A DNA stretch of 64,000 nt, from contig CM077828.1 of assembly GCA_039720395.1 (NCBI GenBank), positions 31,479,489 to 31,543,488 on the forward strand, read 5' to 3'. The stretch comes from Liquidambar formosana (lineage: Eukaryota > Streptophyta > Magnoliopsida > Saxifragales > Altingiaceae). The stretch's first letter is position 1, and every line of letters starts with the position of its first letter. The position numbers and the translations under genes were made by a program. Positions 50,201-64,000 of the stretch are shown here, piece after piece. Under the pieces are notes generated by a model. The model did not search any database and was not told the DNA's origin. It saw only the letters and a list, made by a program, of their open reading frames with translations.

Positions 50201-52959
50201 GTGTGCAATACACATGTTAGCAATACAACACACACGAGGAATTCAAACATTGCATTAGATATGGTAGCACATATATCAGATAAAAAACAAAATTTTGTCC
50301 ACAAAATATATATACAAGTATGCCAATACCATATAAAAAAATTCCATACCAGATAACACACTGGTAAACCCTCAAATATTATGAGTGGAGATTATCAACA
50401 CACTCATCCCACCTTAAGTTCTAAACTTGACCATTTCTCTTTACAAATCAGTCCAAATGCACAAACAACAGCAGATGGTATAAACCAAAAGAAACCACAT
50501 GCATTTACATCACTTAACATGAGAGCTGAAACTTGTCTATTCCATCAGGAGTACTCTTTACCAAAAAAAAAAAAAAAAAAAAAAAATGGTATCGTGAACC
50601 ATTTGTAGCAATAAATGTTCAAGACAAACATTATCCGAGGGTCTATTCTTACTTTCCTCATCTTGACAATCCACCATTATGACTCCCCCCAGTACTTGGA
50701 AAGAAAAATGAAAGGTGAAGGAGAATGGGCAGAAATTAGAATGGCTTCCTTTCTTAAGCATTTGCAAACACTTTCCTAACCTTTCCCTTAATCTTTCCGA
50801 GAACCAGGTGGAGGGTAAAATTCAAAAATCTTTGTGCAGACTGATCAACTTTCCATTCAATAAGTTGTTACTTAGTTACAAATATGTGCAGTAATATGCA
50901 TACACCATAATTATTTTCACATGCAACTCTACAAAGAAGTCTGTAGAAACAAATGAAATCTTAATTGGAAAAACAAATGAAATTTTAACAACTAAAGAAT
51001 CTATATATATATATATATATAGACACACACGCACACACACACACACACACAATTATACATAAGGTCTTCACACTGTACCTTTCAGCATTGGAGCGGACAG
51101 CATTGACATGAAGACTATCATTTCCATTCTGAAGTAGACAAGGAACAACAGTCTGAACAACCTCAGTGGTAAGTCCATTAACAAAGAAAACATCATAGAC
51201 ATGTTTCTGTGCTGTAATGGGGAAACAAGCCAGCCAATTGGAAGCAACATCTGCATGAAACAACATCTTATACTAGTAACCATGGCCATCTATGTAATGG
51301 CAGTCAATTCATAATGAATCTTAAGACCTCAATAGAATAAATGAATGAGAAACCATTTCAAGCATATTTTAGCGATTGAAGTACTTACAAATTTTAGAAA
51401 ATCAGCTTTCTCTGGGTTTAGATTATATGGACCAGTCCCTAAATCAATGACAATGCACTAAGGGATTGAGAAGTAAATGTTTGCCTTTTTCCCTTCTTAA
51501 AAAAAAACAGGCCTTTTTCTTCTTCTCCACACCATAAAAGTTATGATCAAATTTGGGCAGTCCAAATTCTTATATATTATATTTTTTTGATTGTTCAGGA
51601 AAATTCCCCCAATTTCACTGAAATTTCTGATTTTTTAAAGTCAATGTTAATAGAAAAAACACATTGACCAACTTCTCTAAAAATTTTCTCCAATTTTATC
51701 AGTCTATTGGATAAATTCTTCCAGCCCAAATTCAACATCAATTCAATTTTAGCACCCTTTATGCATCTGAATCGCAAATAAGACAACAAAGCTAGATATA
51801 AAGAAACATAAGAGTGCAAGACCAATGCCTCTAAACAAAAACAACACACTCAAATAATCACTAAACAACTTACCATACATCAAAATCCTTGCCAGCGTTG
51901 GAAATGCAGCTCCTCGGTAGAATGTTTGCCACCATTCACTCCTCTCACGCGCCGAAGGGACCTTGGCACTAGTAACCTGAACGCACCACAAGCAGAAACT
52001 ACTACATGAAAAAAAAAATTCAGAACAAATGCATAGAGCCTTTGAAGTTCAACTACATGCATACACACACATACCTGGTTTCTGCAGCGTTGATCGATAC
52101 TACCTGTAACTCCAAAAAAAAAAAAGAAAAAAAAAGAAGACCCTGAATGAATTTGTAACGTTCTCAAGCCAATTCTACAGCTAATTCAAAGCATAGAAAT
52201 TGAAGCAACAACATTGAGAATAGAAGCGATATGAATTAAATCCTTCAATTTCGAAGCAACCGATTTTTGTGTTGAGGCAGGAGTTCAATTATAATTTTTA
52301 TGCTAATTTGTTTCCTTTAATAGCTTAATTCAATGCAATTTCAGCTTTCAAAAACAAGAAAGTACTTCGAAACTGCTAACCAATTTCAGCTTTCAAAGCA
52401 ACTGATTTTTGTGTTAAGAAATTGTTTTATTAGTATTTTGACAGTAATTTCCTGTTTTTAATAGCTTAATTTCAACGCAATTTCAGCTTTCAAAAGCCAA
52501 ATAAAAAAAAAAAAAAAAAGGAACTGTGAAATTGCTAACCAAACCACGCCTTCAAACAATCGATTAATTCCAGGCACAAACAAACATAGTCTATTGATAT
52601 GAAGCATAGTAAAACACTCTTCCTGGACAAGCCGTAGCCCTATCATACCGTTTGGTTGTAAAGAAAAAATGGAGGAAAAATCAAAGAGACCAAAATTTTC
52701 GTTTTTGTCTGATTTTCAATGTCTTATCCCTCATTTTCCCGGGAACCAAACGGAGGCTAGGGTGAATGTGAAAGGGAGATGGACCTGAAAGTAGAGATGA
52801 ATCGATAGGAAAAAGCATGATGGCGAGGGAGTGAAGAGCACAGATGACTTGATCGACGTGCTTTGCATCGTTAATGGCTGATATGACTTCTCCGACCTTC
52901 TCAAGGACTCTGTTCTCCAGTTCTCTCTTTATCTTTGGATGATGCTCCTCCTCTTCCAT
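44255..52959 (-). CDS. TELO2/TEL2 homologue (PIKK co-chaperone)
   Basis: TEL2 works with TTI1 and TTI2, HSP90 and R2TP to mature PIKK kinases such as ATM, ATR and TOR. Thirteen exons, all in phase: 52959-52785, 52103-52075, 51976-51874, 51250-51079, 50031-49846, 49542-49382, 48478-48202, 47600-47386, 47072-46974, 46879-46350, 46008-45239, 44954-44756, 44413-44255. The product is 1024 residues, about the length I recall for Arabidopsis At3g48470 (EMB2423). The N-terminal two thirds is helical-repeat-like. Residues about 592-625 form an acidic Ser-rich linker (SVSDEDDGD ... YDLSDDDMDL) where other TEL2 proteins carry CK2 sites that bind PIH1D1. The C-terminal block includes PWFLPSSIGPP, KFPVYAAAFMLPAMQGFD and DLLGRDFIVLGKLIYMLG, typical of the conserved TEL2 C-terminal domain. 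Exon 2 is only 29 nt. Divergent from ELP3. Confidence 0.94.
52649..52755. mobile_element. MITE-like element in TELO2 intron 1
   Basis: The left end ACCGTTTGGTTGTAAAGAAA pairs with the right end TTTTCCCGGGAACCAAACGGA. About 107 bp, the smallest family copy here, and lying 30 bp from the exon-1 donor. Confidence 0.55.
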
Positions 52960-53634
52960 GGCTCTCCTGCTGCTGCTGCTGCTGCTTTGGTTTTTGTTTC
53001 TCGCAACAAGATGATTTGTTTTCCGAAACAACGAAACGTTTTGATTTCGGGGAGGGAATATCTGTTGCCCGCAGTACACTAGCAGATTTTACGAAGAAAA
53101 TGAAAATAGACAACCCTCGCAGAGGCAAAAAGTGCAAAATCGACGCCGTTCCAAATGATAACGACGTCGTTTCAAAGTGAAGTTGACTTTATTTTATGGA
53201 AACTGAACGCGACATTGTCAATACCGCTTTTCTGAGAATTTTTGCATTAAAAGCGCTTCAATTAATAAAGTTTAAATAACAGCGCTTTCAACTTTTTTTC
53301 TTTTCCCAGACTTTACCCAGAAAATGAAAATGAAAACAAACAAACTCTTGCAGAGGCCATGGTGCAAAATCGATGCCGTTTCCAGTGATGACGACGTCAT
53401 TTTGGAGTGAATGTTACCTTTAAACTGAAAGCGTGTTTTTTAAAGCCCCTTTTCAGGAACTTTTGCATTTAAAGCGCTGTGGTATTAGCGCGTTTGACAG
53501 AGCTGCTGCTAATAGCGCTTTCGAAAGCGCTGCTAGTAAGAGCGCTTTTAATTTTAATTTTTTTTTTTCCGCTTTGCCCTTTTTATACGGGTTTTTTTTG
53601 TTTTTCCTAAGCTCCGTTCTCTCTGCTCTCTCTC
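52960..53634. promoter_or_regulatory. shared divergent promoter region of TELO2 and ELP3
   Basis: Only 675 bp separate the two start codons, so both promoters must lie here. A segment starting near 53117 (GCAGAGGC then GTGCAAAATCGACGCCGTT) is repeated near 53351 (GCAGAGGC then GTGCAAAATCGATGCCGTT). Each copy has an ACGACGTC core: GATAACGACGTCGTTT at about 53157 and GATGACGACGTCATTT at about 53387. The second core overlaps a bZIP/CREB-like GACGTCAT. After each core, TTTTTGCATTAAAAGCGCTT or a close variant follows. AGCGCT recurs at least six times between 53252 and 53550. No clear TATA box was picked. Function is inferred from position only. Confidence 0.55.
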
Positions 53635-59802
<6,168 letters not shown>

Positions 59803-59952
59803 CAAGACTGAGATACACTGTTTAACACATTTTTGTAATCTATGTTATTGAGCGAGGATTAGATTTAACTTTGAATTAGTCTTTGATTTGTATAATGTGA
59901 GTGTAATAAAAAATCTCTCTTTATGCAGTCATTTATATTTCTTAATTTTATT

Positions 59953-59990
<38 letters not shown>

Positions 59991-60083
59991 GCAGTTAACG
60001 TGGTGTAAACTGTTGAGAAATATTGTCATCTGTTAAAGATATATAATTACTTACCCCCTAAAAAAAAAAAAAAAGATATATAA

Positions 60084-60479
60084 TTGAGACTACGACTTCT
60101 CCACAATCAAATAGAGCTTAGGGGAAACCAAACCGTGGGTTTTCAAATCAGTAGATGGAAGCCAATAGATCCTCAAGAGGCATTCGCGAAAATCCCATGG
60201 AATTTGCCTTTTTACGTTCATTCCTTGCATCCCCGCTTGGTGGCTACAGACAATTCTGAGTTTTCAGATATAGTAGTAACCTTCACAGAAAAGATGAAGG
60301 ATGTTATTACCTATACAAAGAAGATTGAAAACGTGGAGTTGGCAGAAGTCTCTATTAAGGAAAAAGGGCAACCAGCCACATCAGTATTTGGCTACATTGC
60401 TTGCAAGAACTCTACACCTGAAAAACCAGATGGTGGGAAAACTAATGCAAATCAAGGAAACTATCACTTAGAAAAGTAG
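60084..60479 (+). CDS. uncharacterised open frame, possible gene fragment
   Basis: An open frame of 131 codons beginning MRLRLLHNQIELRG. Its composition is protein-like: charged and hydrophobic residues are mixed (PWNLPFYVHSLHPRLVAT, FSDIVVTFTEKMKDVITYTK), unlike the repeat-derived frames elsewhere. It ends HLEK then a stop. I do not recognise a domain. It starts 280 bp after the ELP3 stop, has no obvious promoter or splice partners, and the sequence after it is full of stops. It may be a broken exon of another gene or transposon-captured coding sequence. Confidence 0.3.
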   Translation: MRLRLLHNQIELRGNQTVGFQISRWKPIDPQEAFAKIPWNLPFYVHSLHPRLVATDNSEFSDIVVTFTEKMKDVITYTKKIENVELAEVSIKEKGQPATSVFGYIACKNSTPEKPDGGKTNANQGNYHLEK

Positions 60480-60870
60480 TATTTGGAGTGCCAACCCATC
60501 AACATTAGGTTACTTTCAAATTGGAAGATAACCCTATTCTGCTCAAACTGCAAGGGCCACATCACATGACTGCGTATTTAGAAGAGAATTAGAGAAAATA
60601 TAAGTTGCCGCAAACAAGCCAACCTCGGATGGATCATAAGAATAAACACTGTCCTAATCCTTTAGTCGTCTATCCCTTTAACACACAAACCAGAAGTATC
60701 AAGAAATGATCAGGATAGACTACTTGATGGGTCTCATTTAGTAGACAATGATTCAAAAATCAATAATTGAGAAAAGAAATCAGTTGCTGATAGTCTCAAC
60801 CATGTGATAACCATGGGAAAGTTTGGCTAGTTGAATTTTGGCTCTGTTTGAACCATTTCAGGTCAATTCT

Positions 60871-61269
60871 GGGAACGGCTATTGCAACCCCTCATTCTTA
60901 TTACCCACCCCCCCCATCCTTTAAGTTTTAAGGTTTTATGCAAAATATAAAAGGTTTTTATGAAAACCGGCCATGATTTCCATTAAGAAACATCATTTGA
61001 ACAATTTTGTAGAAGAAAGTTTTTCCTAAATCTATCGTATAAATATACTTTTTAGCCATTTGTAGCCTTTATTTCATTTTTTTGCCAAAAAGTCTATCTA
61101 AACAATAGATTTTGGAAAAACCTTTCTTCTACAAAATTGTTCAAAATGATGTTTTCTAGTGGACCAATCAACCGGTTTTTGCAAAAACCTTTTATATTTT
61201 TCATGAAATCTTAAAACCAAAAGGAAAGGGGTGGGGTTATAAGATTGGGGGTGTTGTAATAGCCATTCC
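60871..61269. mobile_element. palindromic MITE, family member B
   Basis: Ends are GGGAACGGCTATTGCAACC and the inverted GTTGTAATAGCCATTCCC. The two arms then share TTTTAAGGTTTTATG, ATATAAAAGGTTTTT, AAACATCAT and CAATTTTGTAGAAGAAAG, inverted, on either side of a short middle. Nearly the whole 400 bp is a hairpin. Motif order matches the element at 33546. Confidence 0.85.
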
Positions 61270-61489
61270 CAACTCTATTTGGGTGTTCCAGCCTTCCAGA
61301 CTTTTGGTTCAAAAATTGCCCAAGCCTGAGGCCCATTTGCTGAAGCCTATTGGAGCATTGGACCCTTTAAACTTCTCACCATTAAAATGAACGTTCCCAG
61401 TGCTTCTTGAGTTTTCGGATTCTCTCTCTCTCTCTCTCTCTCTGCTCATACACCAACATAACCCTCATCATCATCGTCGTCGTCCAACC

Positions 61490-62895
61490 ATGCTCAAATC
61501 AACCTTTACCCCCATTTTCTCAACCTTTCCCGCCAAACCCAGAACCCGAAAGCTACCCAACTCCATCTCCAATGCATTCATACATACCCCACCAACTGTT
61601 CCCCAAAATGCCTCACCCATACTCCCACCACAATCCACATTTCAACTTCCTCCCACTTCAGCTTACATTCATCTCCCTTTCTGTAGAAAACGCTGCCACT
61701 ACTGTGACTTCCCAATCGTCGCTCTCGGCTCTTCTTCGACCCAAACTGACGACGACCCACGAATCTCAAACTATATACAACTCCTCTGTCGAGAAATTCA
61801 AGCCACACAAGCGGAATTCAAGAACAACCCACCTCTAGAAACGGTGTTTTTCGGAGGAGGAACGCCTTCTCTTGTGCCGCCAAGGGCTCGTTTCATCAAT
61901 TCTGGAGAAATTAAGAAGGAAATTTGGGTTGTGTTTCGATGCTGAAATATCTATGGAAATGGATCCTGGAACTTTTGATGCTATGAAAATGAAGGGATTG
62001 ATGGAGTTGGGTGTGAATAGAGTGTCTTTGGGAGTCCAGGCCTTTCAAGAAGAGATGTTGAAGGCTTGTGGGAGAGCCCATGGTGTTGAGGAAGTTTATG
62101 AGGCAATTGAGATTGTTGGGTCATGTAAGGTTGAGAATTGGAGTATGGATCTTATCTCCTCACTCCCTCACCAGACACCAGAAATGTGGGAGGAGAGTTT
62201 GCGGCTCACCATCGAAGCACAGCCAACCCATGTATCGGTATATGATTTGCAAGTGGAACAAGGCACCAAATTTGGAATGCTGTAAGTCAACTAGTAATAT
62301 CAGTAGTGAAAGTGGTGGTTTTTTTAGCCTTGCAATGGAATTGATATTGAATTTGGAGTATTGCAGGTATACACCAGGGGATTTCCCTTTGCCTTCTGAA
62401 ACCCAATCGGCGGATTTCTATAGAATGGCTTCCAAAAACTTTCTGATGCTGGTTACAACCATTAGAAATTAGCAGGTTACTGCAGAAGTGGATTCGAGTG
62501 CAAGCACAATCTTACCTATTGGAAGAACAAACCCTTCTATGCATATGGCCTTGGGTCTGCCAGTTATGTTGGTGGGAGTGAGGTTTTCAAGGCCGAAGAA
62601 GATGAAAGAGTACATGGGTTATGTGCAGAATTTGGAGGATGGGGTGTTGGGTCACTGTGACAATAATTATGTCGATTCCAAGGACATGGCAGTGGATGTT
62701 GTTATGCTCTCTCTTAGAACTGCAAGGGGCTTGGATTTGAGGTCTTTTGGAGAAGCATTTGGTGGCTCCCTTGTTCTCTCTCTTTGTGAGGCCTATAGGC
62801 AGTACGTGGAAAGTGGGCATGTGGTTTGCTTGGATGAGCAGGGAAGCACCATAACTGCAGATGAACTAAGTTCCTTGCTATCCAATGAGGATTGA
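61490..62895 (+). pseudogene. HemW/HemN-like radical SAM gene with five frameshifts
   Basis: Homologous to coproporphyrinogen III oxidase-like HemW, a probable heme chaperone. Exon 1 (61490-62281) encodes a Ser/Pro-rich leader, possibly organelle-targeting, then AYIHLPFCRKRCHYCDFPIV with the radical SAM CX3CX2C motif, and VFFGGGTPSLVPP. Exon 2 starts at 62367 after a clean GT-AG intron (phase 2) and continues YTPGDFPLPSETQSADFYR to the stop at 62893-62895. The frame breaks at about 61885 (+1), 62437 (-1), 62464 (-1), 62476 (+1) and 62577 (+1). Homologous segments continue in order through all breaks: LVSSILEKLRRKFG, GVNRVSLGVQAFQ, SDAGYNHY, GFECKHNLTYWKNKPFYAYG, VRFSRPKKMKEYM. The intron is kept, so this is not a retrocopy. 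Recent decay is likely; clustered sequencing errors are the alternative. Confidence 0.75.
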
Positions 62896-64000
62896 AATGG
62901 AAAAGATGCCGGCTTTTATACGGCTCAGTGATCCAGATGGTTTCCTCCTATCAAATGAGTTGATATCCATTGCATTCAGTGTCATAGCTCCATAAAGCTG
63001 CAATCTTGCGCTTGTAGAAGGATGCTAATTCTCTTTAAAGAATGGCAACCAATTCTTTGGGATCGATATTGCTTTAATATCGTCATCAGTTCATCACTAA
63101 ATAGCGCAGGATGGCAAGATAGAATTGGTGTAGCCAACCTCAGAAAATTGGGATAAGGCTCTAATGGGGTGATTTTACAAGAATGAAACCATATCTGTGA
63201 ACAGACAAGCTTTGCTTCTTGCACCAGTTGTTAGTTTGTGCTGATGAAACATCAAAAAATAACGAAGTGAATTGTCCAGTTTTGGGGCTCTATGTGGAAT
63301 GAAGTGGCCTCAACAGCAAGTAAAATAGATGATTCTATAGATCGTCATCTATGATTAAGATGCCTATGAGAAGAATATTTCGTGCTCAAGTATGATTAGG
63401 TAAAGCATCATGGTTGTGAGTTACGAGAGAGTTGCATGGTGAGATCAAGACTTCACTAAAGCTAGCCAATCTTGTATTTGGCTTTGGTAATTTGGATGCA
63501 TTTAGATTTTAGAGAGACTATATTTTTTTTTGTACCAGACCAGCAGGTGAGCATGTCTGCTTACGTCAAGCTGCTCACGGTCTTTTTCAGAATTAAAGTT
63601 GATTGGTGACACTTCCAAATTGACTAATGGGAAATAGTGGGGCCATACTGAATACTTGTATAATCTAGATTCTGGATGAGCCGTAAGGTTTGTTTGTTTC
63701 AATGGAAAATATTACATTGGAAAGTGAGGGTATTGGTATTGTTGGATGAGGCACATTTCAGTACAATTGTAATGTCACTATGCAAGGTTTATTTATTTTA
63801 AGTTTTTGCCTAATATGAGATGAATGAGACATAATTCATTGTCTCTTGGGAAGCAGGCCTCCCTCTATGAAGTAACAAGTACCAACTTTCTGGGTGAATG
63901 GAATGGCAGTTTGAGTTAACAGAACCATTTCCTGAATGAGTTTGCCCCCTTGCACTTTTATTTATTTTTTTTTTTATTTTTTTGGGTATGGAATCAATCG
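62896..64000. other. 3' flank of the HemW-like locus, no gene seen
   Basis: AT-rich sequence with no supported coding region, RNA gene or clear repeat. A T-rich run lies at the very end (about 63957-63983). Open frames here are short and lack domain-like composition. Confidence 0.6.

Larger units (their letters stand above)
59803..61489. other. intergenic region between ELP3 and the HemW-like pseudogene
   Basis: Contains the ELP3 3' flank, a (CT)n run near 59954-59988, an unassigned open frame (60084-60479), a palindromic MITE (60871-61269) and the CT-rich leader of the next gene (about 61422-61443). Confidence 0.65.

Noticed and set aside
62488..62895. Separate 135-codon gene starting with an ATG at 62488
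   Set aside because: Its first 30 codons are out of frame with the homologous HemW segment, and the rest is the HemW C-terminus; it belongs to the broken gene.

Overview
The window is nuclear DNA of a flowering plant, very probably a woody, non-Brassicaceae eudicot. It is AT-rich, with small exons separated by GT-AG introns, gene spacing of several kilobases, (GA)n/(CT)n tracts in 5' leaders, and many short inverted-repeat transposable elements (MITEs). I assigned gene structures by hand from splice sites, reading frame and remembered protein families. No database search was run.

Layout, left to right. (1) 1-4355: intergenic, with MITE-like elements and a 58-bp tandem repeat. (2) 4356-5963 (+): single-exon GRAS transcription factor, possibly RAD1-like. 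(3) 7995-9950 (+): plastid nucleoside diphosphate kinase 2, 7 exons. (4) 11237-13439 (-): unknown Ser/Glu-rich protein of 173 residues, 2 exons. (5) 15061-22249 (-): ABC1/UbiB-family atypical kinase, 12 exons, with one apparent 1-nt insertion in exon 7. (6) 22250-29377: gene-free, repeat-rich. (7) 29378-33359 (-): 26S proteasome lid subunit RPN7, 8 exons. (8) 33360-39486: gene-free, with purine-rich tandem repeats. (9) 39487-42328 (+): ULP1-type SUMO protease, 7 exons. (10) 44255-52959 (-): TELO2/TEL2 homologue, 13 exons. (11) 53635-59802 (+): Elongator catalytic subunit ELP3, 9 exons, divergent from TELO2 across a 675-bp shared promoter region that contains a duplicated module. (12) 61490-62895 (+): HemW/HemN-like radical SAM gene broken by five frameshifts. 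The remainder is intergenic.

The genes are mainly single-copy housekeeping functions (nucleotide balance, proteasome, SUMO removal, PIKK chaperoning, tRNA wobble modification). They are not an operon or gene cluster in a functional sense. From memory, the pairs ABC1K/RPN7 and ULP1/TELO2 are also neighbours in Arabidopsis (At4g24810/At4g24820 and At3g48480/At3g48470), so the window looks like conserved microsynteny.

The most unusual material is in the repeats. One MITE-like family with ends resembling GTTTGGTTGCYGAGAAA sits in introns of nearly every multi-exon gene. There are also several long-inverted-repeat elements, a 39-bp poly-C run filling a third of a 117-bp intron, an inserted element that splits an older tandem repeat, and a duplicated ACGACGT/AGCGCT module between TELO2 and ELP3. 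I saw no convincing sign of a wholly new multi-gene system.
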